A DNA stretch of 64,000 nt from assembly GCA_002011085.2 (NCBI GenBank), contig MTMB02000001.1, positions 353,820 to 417,819 on the forward strand, written 5' to 3'. The notes beneath the pieces are model-generated. The model saw only the letters and a program-made list of their open reading frames with translations, searched no databases and had not been told where the DNA came from. The translations under genes were made by a program, and so were the position numbers. Position 1 is the first letter of the stretch. Every line of letters starts with the position of its first letter. This document shows, one piece after another, positions 17,786-25,880 of the stretch. Source of the DNA: Candidatus Geothermarchaeum rappei (GTDB lineage: Archaea; Thermoproteota; Nitrososphaeria; Geothermarchaeales; JDFR-13).

Positions 17786-18718
17786 ATGAAGAGAGCCATC
17801 CTTATCCACGGCGGGGCAGGTAGGGTTAAGAAGGAGCTATGGCCCTCTAGGATCGAGGGTCTAAAGGAAGCTGTCTTAAGGGGATATGAGGCTTTGTTAT
17901 CTAAAGACGATAGTATAGAGGCGGTTGTTGAAGCTGTTGCTGCGATGGAGGACTCTGGCCTCTTCAACGCCGGTAGGGGCTCTACGATTAGTTTCAAAGG
18001 GACGGTTGAGATGGATGCTGCTGTAATGGACTGGAGAAGCCGGTTTGGAGCTGTTGGAGGAGTCCCTAATATCAGAAACCCTGTTAGACTGGCGAGGTAT
18101 GTGATGGAGGAGTCTCCACATAGGCTTATCGTTGGGTTAGAGGCCAGGAACCTTGCATATCGACTTGGGTTCAAGGAATACCCTATTGAGGAGTTAACTG
18201 GCCTTAGGCGGGTTGAAGAGTATCTAACACGTGTTAAGGATAAGCCCAGCTCCTTCTATGGAAAACTATTTGAATCTGGTAAGAAGATTTTCACAGATAC
18301 GGTTGGGGCAGTTGCTGTGGATTCCCAGGGAAGGGTTGCTGCTGCTGTATCTACTGGAGGCCTCTTGTTTAAATTTGGAGGTAGAGTGGGTGATAGCGCG
18401 ATATTTGGAGCGGGCATCATGGCAAATGCAATATGTGCTGCGGTTGCTACTGGTATAGGTGAGTATATCATGGACTCACTACTTTCTTACCGAATTGTGG
18501 AGTATAGGCGTTATATGTCTCTTGAGGCTGCTTGTAGGAAGGCGATGGGCTTTCTAACTAGGTATAAAGGTATGGATACTGCTGGTGTGATATGCATTGA
18601 TCGTTTTGGGAACTTGGGCTGGATGCATAACACTGAGATGATGGGTAGGGCGTACATGACAGATGGCATGGAGTCTCCAGACGTGGGTATGGTTGGAGAA
18701 GGCTTTATAAAAGTCTAG
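17786..18718 (+). CDS. isoaspartyl peptidase / L-asparaginase (Ntn hydrolase)
   Basis: A 310-residue precursor of the type III (plant-type) asparaginase family that removes isoaspartyl dipeptides and asparagine. It starts IHGGAGR and shows FNAGRGS and the self-cleavage site with nucleophile Thr172 in DTVGAVA, followed by AAVSTGG. Mature alpha and beta chains would come from cleavage before this threonine. I use the ATG at 17786, which has CTGGGGGC seven nt upstream; an ATG six codons earlier is possible. Isoaspartyl repair is useful in thermophiles, where Asn and Asp age quickly. Confidence 0.92.
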   Translation: MKRAILIHGGAGRVKKELWPSRIEGLKEAVLRGYEALLSKDDSIEAVVEAVAAMEDSGLFNAGRGSTISFKGTVEMDAAVMDWRSRFGAVGGVPNIRNPVRLARYVMEESPHRLIVGLEARNLAYRLGFKEYPIEELTGLRRVEEYLTRVKDKPSSFYGKLFESGKKIFTDTVGAVAVDSQGRVAAAVSTGGLLFKFGGRVGDSAIFGAGIMANAICAAVATGIGEYIMDSLLSYRIVEYRRYMSLEAACRKAMGFLTRYKGMDTAGVICIDRFGNLGWMHNTEMMGRAYMTDGMESPDVGMVGEGFIKV

Positions 18719-18789
18719 AATAGTCTTTGGGATAAACTATTAATAGATGACTTGGGATAAGTATAGAGTTTAGAGGATTGGGTTGGTGA

Positions 18790-19173
18790 TTGGTTTTGGA
18801 TCTAGGTCCGGGTGAGATATTATTTCTCCTTGTATTGATACTCGTGATATTTGGCCCGGACAAACTCCCTGAGTTAGCTAGGAAAATTGGGAAATACTAT
18901 AGGCAACTTAATGAGTATAAGAGGTACTTGGATGAGGAAATCCGTAAGGGATTTTTAGAAGGTGGGGAGGCGAAGGGCAAGAAGGACAAGGCGAAAGTAT
19001 CTACCAGTAGGGGTAGGGAGATCGATGAGGATTTAGCTGCCATAGCCATGACGCTTGGAATTGACCCAAAAGGTAAGGATAAGGAAGAATTGGTTAAGGA
19101 GATTAAGGAGGCTATTGCCAAGAAAGAGTCTGTTGAGGAGTCCATGGAGGATGGGGATGTAGATAATGAGTGA
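18790..19173 (+). CDS. tatA: TatA-type twin-arginine translocase subunit
   Basis: A 127-residue protein with one N-terminal membrane helix (GEILFLLVLILVIFGPDKLPELARKIGK has the family FGPDKLPEL hinge), an amphipathic helix and a long charged cytoplasmic tail rich in Lys and Glu. It forms the pore or assembly that exports folded proteins with TatC. The start is TTG at 18790. The reading frame overlaps tatC by 8 nt, so they are co-translated. The tail after residue 60 is unusually long and highly charged, ending in an acidic stretch. Confidence 0.9.
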   Translation: MVLDLGPGEILFLLVLILVIFGPDKLPELARKIGKYYRQLNEYKRYLDEEIRKGFLEGGEAKGKKDKAKVSTSRGREIDEDLAAIAMTLGIDPKGKDKEELVKEIKEAIAKKESVEESMEDGDVDNE

Positions 19174-19969
19174 GGAGGCGCTTCAAGATAAAGAGATGAG
19201 TTTCTGGGAGCATCTAGCCGAGTTGTCTATCCGGCTTAGGCGTATAATTATAGTCGTTTTTGTACTGACCTTCATCTTCATGATGATACCATCAACCCTA
19301 GATATCAGTAGCTTCCAGCCGTTGATATCTGGTGACTGGATGGAGTATAGGCCTCTCGTAGCAGGCATTCTTGACCAAGTTAGATCTGACCTGCTACCTA
19401 CCAATGCAACTAGACTCATATCTCTACAGTTCGGGAATCCAATTACAATCTATATAGAGGCAAGTATCCTCCTCGCAATAATCGTATCTCTTCCATATAT
19501 AGCCTATGAAATATACATGTTTATAGCCCCTGGGCTATATCCCCATGAGAAGAAGTTTATCAAGACTTTCATCTTCTCATTCAGCTTCCTATTTGTGTTA
19601 GGAGTTGTATATGGATATTATCTCATTATGCCCCTGACTTTCCAGATACTCATATATTTCGCGGTTATATTAGGGTCTGAACAACTGTTTGACATCGCGG
19701 ATTTCTATCACTTGACTTTCCTGGGTCTCGCATTAACAGGCTTCTTCTTCACGATCCCGGTTTTCCTAGTATTAGCCATGAAGTTCGGCGTTATATCTCC
19801 TGAAACCCTGACAAAAAACAAGAGATACATCTATGTAGGGCTCTTCGTATTGACAGCTATCGTAACACCCGATCCAACGCCTGTCTCAATGATACTTCTC
19901 TCTCTTCCTTTTATAGTCTTCTATGAAGTATCTCTTATAATAGGTAGGAGAGTGGCTCCTAAAGACTAG
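19166..19969 (+). CDS. tatC: TatC, twin-arginine translocase subunit
   Basis: A 267-residue protein with six membrane helices. The cytoplasmic N-terminus (SFWEHLAELSIRLRR) carries the TatC signature HLxELRxR-like segment, and PYIAYEIYMFIAPGLYPHEKK is the conserved first cytoplasmic loop. It is the receptor for twin-arginine signal peptides. A larger than usual extracellular loop lies between helices 1 and 2 (about residues 45-90). Tat substrates in this genome would include folded cofactor-bearing exported enzymes, fitting the molybdenum cofactor genes of this window. Confidence 0.95.
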   Translation: MSEEALQDKEMSFWEHLAELSIRLRRIIIVVFVLTFIFMMIPSTLDISSFQPLISGDWMEYRPLVAGILDQVRSDLLPTNATRLISLQFGNPITIYIEASILLAIIVSLPYIAYEIYMFIAPGLYPHEKKFIKTFIFSFSFLFVLGVVYGYYLIMPLTFQILIYFAVILGSEQLFDIADFYHLTFLGLALTGFFFTIPVFLVLAMKFGVISPETLTKNKRYIYVGLFVLTAIVTPDPTPVSMILLSLPFIVFYEVSLIIGRRVAPKD

Positions 19970-20833
19970 CTATCTTTTCTTCCTCTTTCCTTTCTCAGGC
20001 TTCTTCTCCTCAACAACTTCAGTTTCCTCCTTTCTCATGAGGTTCTTAGAGAATATGTTTGAGACTAGTGCTATTATTAGGAATCCAATACTCGTGTAGA
20101 ACATTATACTCATATCTATATTCAATTTCTTAACCTCCAGCTTCTCCGTATACACCTCATTCTCAACAACGTCGTTAAAATATAGATATGATGATATTTG
20201 GGATTTTCCATTTGACTTCTTCCAGACAAGAATCTTTAGATTCAGGGGTTCTCCAGTGTAAGTTACGTTAGCACTCCAGTAGATACTGGAGTTCTCATAT
20301 ATCTTCCCATAGTAGTCCTGTACTATAATCGAGAGAGTGTCCTCACCACTACGCCATAGAGAATAGTATATCCTTGTATTCAGCCTGGTATCGTATGGCC
20401 ATGTAGCCGTGGCATTTCTGTAATAAACTTGCTCTCCATCCAAATATATCCTTAGCTCGTTTGATATAACCTGGCCTATGCCTAGGATTGACCCGGGTTT
20501 TAGAGACTCATAATATTCAATTTTAAACCCTATCTCAGGAACCTGGACTATAAAGGCCCCTATAACCATATCTCCACTCTCGCTTGATAAGGTTATCTCA
20601 ATATTACTTTGCCAGGAGCCTAATACTGCACCTGGATATAGGAACTCAATCTCGGAATAACCGTCTGTATTCCCACTTCTAATATCGGTGGGGTCCTCTG
20701 ACTCCCATATACCGACTTTATTTGAGACCACGAACCCAGCCTCATCTTGGCCATATATAGCTGGAAGGGTTAGAAGTATTAAGATGATTATTATCGAGGT
20801 CGTTACAATCCTACCGATCCTTCTATCAGCCAT
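19970..20833 (-). CDS. exported, C-terminally anchored protein of unknown function
   Basis: A 287-residue protein with a cleavable-looking signal peptide (RRIGRIVTTSIIIILILLTLPAIYGQ), an extracytoplasmic region of about 210 residues rich in beta-forming and Tyr/Ser/Asn residues with several N-glycosylation sites (NAT, NSS, NVT), one membrane helix near residues 244-264, and a Lys/Glu-rich cytoplasmic tail. The layout is like an archaeal surface or S-layer-associated protein. Its stop codon abuts the stop of tatC. Family and ligand are unknown. Confidence 0.7.
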   Translation of the reverse strand: MADRRIGRIVTTSIIIILILLTLPAIYGQDEAGFVVSNKVGIWESEDPTDIRSGNTDGYSEIEFLYPGAVLGSWQSNIEITLSSESGDMVIGAFIVQVPEIGFKIEYYESLKPGSILGIGQVISNELRIYLDGEQVYYRNATATWPYDTRLNTRIYYSLWRSGEDTLSIIVQDYYGKIYENSSIYWSANVTYTGEPLNLKILVWKKSNGKSQISSYLYFNDVVENEVYTEKLEVKKLNIDMSIMFYTSIGFLIIALVSNIFSKNLMRKEETEVVEEKKPEKGKRKKR

Positions 20834-20926
20834 TTAATATGCACCGCCATCTAGCATAGTCATTATAAAAGACTATATTATAATTTGTATGGTGACCTGT
20901 TTAAAAAATAAATAATATATCTAGAT

Positions 20927-21000
20927 AGGGGAAGTAGCCACATAGGTGGGTGGACACCCGGGATCAAGGCATCATCTCCCTAGGTGTCCAGCCATACCCT
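20927..21000. ncRNA. GC-rich inverted repeat, possible structured RNA
   Basis: In a 208-nt gap, an 8-bp perfect stem TGGACACC/GGTGTCCA (20951-20958 with 20983-20990) continues into an inner stem GGGA/TCCC (20960-20963 with 20977-20980). Read on the minus strand the loop is GATGATGCCTTGA, close to a kink-loop (GATGA facing TGA). No good ACA box or D box is placed around it, so I cannot assign it to H/ACA or C/D RNA. A TATA-like sequence lies at 20911-20919 on plus. Strand and function are unresolved. Confidence 0.4.
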
Positions 21001-21041
21001 AAATAATATTATTGCTTTCATAATATAGAAAAAATTTTCTA

Positions 21042-22052
21042 CTATTCCTCTTCACCTCTGCCTCTCATGAACCCTCTTATTAGAAGTGGTATACCAACGG
21101 TAGATAGGCCTAGGCCTAAGACGGTATATGGGGGAGCTTTCAACAGATACGCTATTCCCAATCCAATGAGGACGTGTACTGCGCCGGCTATAATAAATGC
21201 AAGCCTATACCGGATTCCAACTGGATACGTGGTGTATAGCACCCTTCCTATTGAGGCGTCGACTATACCTAGGTACTCTCTTTTCTTACCTCTCATCCTA
21301 ATCTCATACTTGAATATCCAGATCGGGATGTATATCAGGAGTATTTGCTTAACATCTATACTGATATCTAATTCACTTATATCTTCACAGCTTCTCCCAA
21401 TTACACTTAAGACTCTTCTCCTTGCTTCTTCAACAGCTCTCTTCCTTGCTTCCTCGGGAGATATATCCACGTCAACAATAATGGTGTTCATCTGCTTATA
21501 CCTTTCTCTATCGAAGTAAATCCTCATCTCAGACGGTATCCTAACGTTTCTCAGCACCTCATTTATAAAGACTTCTCTACTTACATCCAGCTCCCCAAAT
21601 TCTTCTCTGGATGTGGCTGGCATAGCATATGAAACGACTCTCTCCACCTGTCCAGAGGTCTCTCTATATCTCCTCCTCATATACCTATAGGCTGGTTTCA
21701 GCCCCTCTAGAAGGGATATTCCTTTAATACCATAGAACTCTGCATCTCTTGAGAGCCCACTATAATCCGCTTTTCCCTCCATGATCACAAGCCAATATGG
21801 TAGTAGCATTAGAACGGAGCTAGTTATATCCGCCTTAAAATATGTCTCTTCAGGGACTCCAAGCCTCTTCTTAATCCATAGTAATAAGGTGTCTAGCGCA
21901 ATGCTCTGGCTAAGGTTCACAGGTGTCATGTATACATGGCTTATAACACCATCTATACTGATGTACTCCTCACTACACTTCTCACACCTATATAAGTATT
22001 CACCAGCCTTTACTAGCCTCTCTCCACATGTAGGGCACAATAGTTTATTCAT
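21042..22052 (-). CDS. zinc-ribbon membrane protein, YdjG-like
   Basis: A 336-residue protein with an N-terminal zinc ribbon (C6, C9, C23, C26 in CPTC...CEKC), a long charged middle region with the hallmark LPYWLVIMEGKADYSG and IYIPIWIFKYEIRMRGKKREYLGIVDAS strands, and two C-terminal membrane helices. The two strand repeats followed by a helical hairpin match bacterial TFIIB-like zinc-ribbon membrane proteins such as YdjG. It lies 14 nt after a related gene on the same strand and next to the SPFH gene pair on the other strand. A role in sensing or buffering membrane stress is inferred from this association. Confidence 0.6.
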   Translation of the reverse strand: MNKLLCPTCGERLVKAGEYLYRCEKCSEEYISIDGVISHVYMTPVNLSQSIALDTLLLWIKKRLGVPEETYFKADITSSVLMLLPYWLVIMEGKADYSGLSRDAEFYGIKGISLLEGLKPAYRYMRRRYRETSGQVERVVSYAMPATSREEFGELDVSREVFINEVLRNVRIPSEMRIYFDRERYKQMNTIIVDVDISPEEARKRAVEEARRRVLSVIGRSCEDISELDISIDVKQILLIYIPIWIFKYEIRMRGKKREYLGIVDASIGRVLYTTYPVGIRYRLAFIIAGAVHVLIGLGIAYLLKAPPYTVLGLGLSTVGIPLLIRGFMRGRGEEE

Positions 22053-22066
22053 GAATGCTACCTCCC

Positions 22067-23029
22067 CTAATCATAGACTTCCTCATGTGCCGTGGCTCTC
22101 CACATTAAATATCCACCCACCAAGGCCGAGATTATCCATGCCACGTAATAAGCCGGACTGGTTAATTGTGTTGAGAGAAATGTCCCTATCCCAATAGATG
22201 TATATGCCAATGCCCCGTATAACACTCGCTTAAGAGGTTTTAGAGGCTTCTCCATCCTAATAACCATGTTCTTAACTGCATCGGCAACACCCTTGTACCT
22301 ACGCCCTCTATATAGGTAGTTGAACTCGATTATGGGATAAAATATAAGGTCAATCTCCTCCACCTTGATACGTGGCTTAAGCTCAAATACTTCAGTCATC
22401 TTACTAGTGGCCCATCTATATAGGCTGTCCTCGACCTCATCATCGATCTTCTCCCTAGCCTCTTCAATCATCAACTCAGGTGCCAATAATCTCCATCCTT
22501 CTCCTATAAATTCCTCAGGCTCAATATACTCTCTTGTCTTTAGGGCATTATCTAGGATCTCATCCAAGGCATATATCTCTAAATCGATTTTACCCGAGAC
22601 CGATACATGCTCATCAACTTTCTTGAATCCCTCCATAGGTATGTATACAACATATGTCTCGACATAGGTCTTTTTACCAACCTTCCTAGTACGTGTCCTT
22701 GTCTCCCTCTTATAACCCCTATAATAACAGTCTCCCTTTACATATCCCCGCCAAATAGGCAGTACATAAGGTCGTATATTATAGATGGAGGCTTTACCAC
22801 CCACCTCCCTCAATAGAAACTCCCTTATTGTGTTCCTCAATTTTGAAACGCTTACCGATTTCGGGGTTTTTATAAGTGGGAGATACCCTGGTTTAATGTT
22901 TATGTTTATCTCTCCACAGTATTCACATTTAAAGCCTATAACCTCATGTGTCCCCTCGGCTTCTGCACCGCAATATTTACATTTAGGTTTCTCACTAGGA
23001 GCTATATTACCTAAATCCCCTGTCTTCAT
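22067..23029 (-). CDS. zinc-ribbon membrane protein, second copy of the pair
   Basis: A 320-residue relative of the protein encoded just downstream, with the same plan: zinc ribbon (CKYC...CEYC at about 17-38), a beta-rich region with IRPYVLPIWRGYVKGDCYY and IDLIFYPIIEFNYLYRGRRYKGVADA, and two C-terminal membrane helices. The sequences are divergent, so the duplication is old. Both are transcribed as an operon, divergent from the helical/SPFH genes across about 77 nt that include a TATA-like CTATAAAATATA. A heterodimeric membrane complex is plausible but not shown. Confidence 0.6.
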   Translation of the reverse strand: MKTGDLGNIAPSEKPKCKYCGAEAEGTHEVIGFKCEYCGEININIKPGYLPLIKTPKSVSVSKLRNTIREFLLREVGGKASIYNIRPYVLPIWRGYVKGDCYYRGYKRETRTRTRKVGKKTYVETYVVYIPMEGFKKVDEHVSVSGKIDLEIYALDEILDNALKTREYIEPEEFIGEGWRLLAPELMIEEAREKIDDEVEDSLYRWATSKMTEVFELKPRIKVEEIDLIFYPIIEFNYLYRGRRYKGVADAVKNMVIRMEKPLKPLKRVLYGALAYTSIGIGTFLSTQLTSPAYYVAWIISALVGGYLMWRATAHEEVYD

Positions 23030-23106
23030 TCCTTACTAAAGAGTAAAATATCCTAGGGCTATAAAATATAATTTGTGGCTAGTCTTCATGTAGTGGGGAT
23101 AATGAT

Positions 23107-23625
23107 ATGAGTGAGGAGAGTGGGAAGAAGGAACTGGGTCTTTTGGAGAAGATAATGTTATTCATCCCAGGCTTCAAAGGCTATAAGGAGAAGGAGCTTA
23201 GGAGAGAGATGGATAGGCTTGTTAGGGAAGCCGTGGTTCGAAACCTGGATGAGGCTGAGCAAGTATTTAGAAGTTCATTAACAACCCTCTCAGGCCCGGT
23301 TCCAGAGGATATAATGACTCTTATAGACATAATTATCTATAGGATTCAAAGGCTTAAAGACTCTATTAGAGTAGCTGACTCAGGCTACTCTGGCTTCTTC
23401 GACTTGGTGAAGGTGAGGGAGGAGCTTCTGGATAAGGTATTGTCTAAGGACGCGAAGCTTCTAGAGGTATCTAAAAAGGTCTCTAAAGATATTAGGGAAT
23501 TGTCTAGCAAGGGGTTCATAGGTATGGATACTAGAAATAGGCTATTGATGATCATAGAGGCATTGAAGGTCTTGGAGGAGGAGTTTAGAGAGAGGATAAA
23601 GATCCTATCTGGGTTGGAGAATTAA
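23107..23625 (+). CDS. helical cytoplasmic protein linked to the SPFH gene
   Basis: A 172-residue, almost entirely alpha-helical protein. The segment IPGFKGYKEKELRREMDRLVRE resembles the conserved opening of a family of small helical proteins encoded beside SPFH/zinc-ribbon genes in many bacteria. No membrane segments or catalytic residues are seen; the length and charge suit a coiled-coil adaptor. It lies 76 nt upstream of the SPFH gene in the same direction. By position it could play the part of a PspA-like or adaptor protein, but it is much shorter than PspA. Confidence 0.55.
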   Translation: MSEESGKKELGLLEKIMLFIPGFKGYKEKELRREMDRLVREAVVRNLDEAEQVFRSSLTTLSGPVPEDIMTLIDIIIYRIQRLKDSIRVADSGYSGFFDLVKVREELLDKVLSKDAKLLEVSKKVSKDIRELSSKGFIGMDTRNRLLMIIEALKVLEEEFRERIKILSGLEN

Positions 23626-23701
23626 AGTAACTATTATCTTGGTATCTAGATAACAATTATGAGGCTGAAGCATATTCATTTAATTATGTGGGTGTAAGGA
23701 T

Positions 23702-24706
23702 ATGCCTATGGTTATTGAATGGAAGGATCCTGGTGAAAACGAGATAGTATATAAGTATCCTATTGAAGAGATCGAGTGGGGTAGCCAACTCATAGTACAT
23801 GAGTATGAGGCCGCGGTGTTTTTTAGAGATGGTAAGGCATATGACGTATTTACAGCTGGGCGTCACACCATAACCACATTAAACCTCCCTCTTCTAACTA
23901 GGATACTATCTAGAATAGCAGGTTTCGACGAGGTTCCATTTAAGGCAACCATTATATTCGTCTCACTAAGACAGTTTCAGGGTAAGTTTGGAGCCAAGGC
24001 TCAGACTATTGAATATGCACCTCTATATGTAAGAGGGGAATATTGGTTCAAGATACATGATCCATCGTTATTCGTGAATAAGGTCGTAGGTGGTAGCAAC
24101 GCATATACTACGGACCAGGTGAATGAATATCTACGTGCATATTTCAATGAGAAGATGATCACGGAGCTTAGCAAGTATTCGCTCGCTACTGTATTTACAC
24201 GCCTAAGAGAAGTGAGTTTCAGCACTAAAAACATTTTATATGAGGCTTTTAGGGCATTGGGTATAGAGCTGGTGGATATCAAGATCGAGAGTGTGGATAC
24301 TGATCCAGAGTGGAGGGATAGGATATTCTATCTCAAGGCGGGTGGTGTAGGTGCTGGAGAGCTACTTAGGATGGAGACGATGCAGAGGGCGGCGGAATCC
24401 CTAGGTAAGTCAGAGGGAGCTGGGTTGGGAGCTGGCTTTGTATTGATGCAGGGATTGACCCAGCCATATACACCTATGACGCCGCAGACCCCACAGGTAC
24501 TATGCCCAAAATGTGGGTCAGCCAACCCTGTAAATGCCAACTTCTGTTCTTACTGTGGATTTAACTTAAGGGAATATAGAGCAGGACTAGCACCTAATCA
24601 GGCGACTGAGATGATTAGATGCCCAAATTGTAACACCAGTATTCCAAAGACGTCTAAGTTCTGCCCGAACTGTGGCTATAACCTATCGCAAGGAGGAAGT
24701 GGATAG
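23702..24706 (+). CDS. SPFH-domain protein with two C-terminal zinc ribbons (YdjI-like)
   Basis: A 334-residue protein. The N-terminal 220 residues are an SPFH/band-7 domain (SQLIVHEYEAAVFFRDGKAYDVFTAGRH is the usual opening). A flexible Gly/Pro/Thr stretch (about 225-260) leads to two zinc ribbons, CPKCGS...CSYCG and CPNCNT...CPNCG. This architecture is that of B. subtilis YdjI, which recruits PspA to the membrane. There is no membrane helix, as in YdjI. Neighbouring zinc-ribbon membrane proteins complete a YdjGHI-like set. It may assemble as a ring under the membrane. Confidence 0.82.
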   Translation: MPMVIEWKDPGENEIVYKYPIEEIEWGSQLIVHEYEAAVFFRDGKAYDVFTAGRHTITTLNLPLLTRILSRIAGFDEVPFKATIIFVSLRQFQGKFGAKAQTIEYAPLYVRGEYWFKIHDPSLFVNKVVGGSNAYTTDQVNEYLRAYFNEKMITELSKYSLATVFTRLREVSFSTKNILYEAFRALGIELVDIKIESVDTDPEWRDRIFYLKAGGVGAGELLRMETMQRAAESLGKSEGAGLGAGFVLMQGLTQPYTPMTPQTPQVLCPKCGSANPVNANFCSYCGFNLREYRAGLAPNQATEMIRCPNCNTSIPKTSKFCPNCGYNLSQGGSG

Positions 24707-24724
24707 GGAGTCTACCTTTATTTT

Positions 24725-25138
24725 TTAACTAATCCATTTACTTAACCATTTTAATATTGCTCCTTCGGGTAATGCGCCTACAAACCTATCTACTGGCTTC
24801 CCCTTGACGAAGAGTGCTACTGTCGGGATCCCCATGACACCATATCTAGATGCCGTAACCGGGTTTTCATCTACATTCAATTTAGCAAGAAGTACTTTCC
24901 CTCCAAGTGACTGTACAACACGTTCTATAATGGGGCTTAGCATATGACATGGGCCACACCATGGTGCCCAAAAATCCACCATCACAGGCTTTTCATAGGA
25001 TTTCATGATGACATGGTCCTCAAAGTCGGCGTCAGATACATTGTATATCAATGTGTCTTCCTTGGTGCTATAGATTTCCCTTAGCATCTCCCTCATTTTC
25101 TTCTCCAATAGTTTATCTATCTCATTATCGTTCGACAT
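24725..25138 (-). CDS. trxA: thioredoxin
   Basis: A 137-residue thioredoxin with the redox motif WCGPC and the cis-proline segment MGIPTVALFVKGK. An extra N-terminal region of about 40 residues, helical and charged, precedes the usual fold. It reduces protein disulfides in the cytoplasm. It is divergent from the Lrp-type regulator; the shared 74-nt promoter region contains the inverted repeat described there, so one regulator may govern both. Confidence 0.93.
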   Translation of the reverse strand: MSNDNEIDKLLEKKMREMLREIYSTKEDTLIYNVSDADFEDHVIMKSYEKPVMVDFWAPWCGPCHMLSPIIERVVQSLGGKVLLAKLNVDENPVTASRYGVMGIPTVALFVKGKPVDRFVGALPEGAILKWLSKWIS

Positions 25139-25163
25139 TTTATATCAAGTAATATTTCTAACT

Positions 25164-25187
25164 ATACAAAATTATATAAATTTGTAT
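25164..25187. promoter_or_regulatory. inverted repeat over the Lrp promoter
   Basis: ATACAAA (25164-25170) and TTTGTAT (25181-25187) form a perfect 7-bp inverted repeat with 10 nt between that contains the TATA-like ATTATATAAA. Further GTATAC-like half sites follow (25194-25208). This is the layout expected for an Lrp-type autoregulatory operator shared by the divergent thioredoxin gene. Confidence 0.5.
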
Positions 25188-25212
25188 GTATTTCTATACA
25201 TTGTATACCGAA

Positions 25213-25641
25213 ATGAAGATAGATAGTATAGACAGGGAAATTATACGGATCTTGGAGGAGAATGCTAGGACTTCATTTAGGAAGATAGCTAAGAAACTAG
25301 GCCTGAGCCCGATGGCGATAGTCAAGCGGATTAGAAAACTTGAGGAAATGGGTGTTATTAAAAAATATACAGTTATCTTGGATCCAACGCCCCTCGGTTA
25401 TAATTGTAGCTTCTGTATATTTGTTAGGGTTAAACCAGGTTATGATGTTGAGGAGATAGGAAGGATGATCTCAGGGTTCCCAGAGACCTTTATAGTGAAT
25501 ATGATTGCTGGAGACTACGATTTAGCTGTTCTAACGAGGTGCAAGGACAAAGAGGCTATTCAGAATTATATATCCAAAATAAACAATATTGAAGGTGTTG
25601 AACGGGTGAATTCCTACTTCGTAATTAAAACAATAGTTTAG
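25213..25641 (+). CDS. Lrp/AsnC-family transcriptional regulator
   Basis: A 142-residue regulator. The N-terminal winged helix begins IDREIIRILEENARTS with recognition helix SPMAIVKRIRKLEEMGVI, and the C-terminal RAM ligand-binding domain ends with the GDYDLAVLTRCKDKEAI pattern. I start at the ATG at 25213, because the TATA at about 25171-25180 puts the transcript start near 25199; an upstream ATG at 25186 lies before that. It probably senses an amino acid and controls itself and perhaps the thioredoxin gene. Confidence 0.92.
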   Translation: MKIDSIDREIIRILEENARTSFRKIAKKLGLSPMAIVKRIRKLEEMGVIKKYTVILDPTPLGYNCSFCIFVRVKPGYDVEEIGRMISGFPETFIVNMIAGDYDLAVLTRCKDKEAIQNYISKINNIEGVERVNSYFVIKTIV

Positions 25642-25695
25642 GATAATCTTGGCGATATATCCCGTTAATATTTTAACTCAATATTTCGAGTAACT

Positions 25696-25711
25696 TTTAG
25701 ATATATCTAAA
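25696..25711. promoter_or_regulatory. second copy of the PadR-type palindrome
   Basis: TTTAGATATATCTAAA, identical over all 16 bp to the palindrome before the PadR gene at 13555-13570 and likewise followed by TAAG-like sequence. Here it precedes a run of ten G and a truncated permease rather than an intact gene. Confidence 0.6.
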
Positions 25712-25866
25712 TAAGGGGGGGGGGTTCCTATGTCTCTCCAGCTATTACCCCCGAGCTCATCGGGTTGTCCATGGGTATGGCGGCCTTCGTAGGGATTGTA
25801 GGTGGTTTAATACCTGCCTATAGAGCATCGAAGGTTATGCCAGTTGTTGCACTGAGATATGAATAG
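25711..25866 (+). pseudogene. 3' remnant of a MacB/FtsX-type ABC permease
   Basis: The open frame ending at TAG 25864-25866 encodes YVSPAITPELIGLSMGM, then GGLIPAYRASKVMPVVALRYE: the last membrane helix and the invariant C-terminus of MacB-like permeases. Nothing upstream in this frame extends beyond a stop at 25708-25710, and there is no start codon before the helix. The rest of the gene (normally several hundred codons) and its ATPase are gone. A G10 tract (25715-25724) sits at the junction. This looks like a deletion scar of a former exporter operon. Confidence 0.8.
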
Positions 25867-25880
25867 GGACAATGATTCAT

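Noticed and set aside
20927-21000. Assigning the inverted repeat as an H/ACA RNA
   Set aside because: The lower stem is only about 4 bp and there is no ACA box at the right distance on either strand, unlike the clear example at 28.6 kb.
23220-23250. A tRNA T-loop-like GGTTCGAAACC
   Set aside because: It lies inside the helical protein gene and has no acceptor or anticodon stems around it.
25715-25724. Phase-variable G10 tract controlling a gene
   Set aside because: It precedes only a truncated permease end without a start codon, so no gene can be switched by slippage here.
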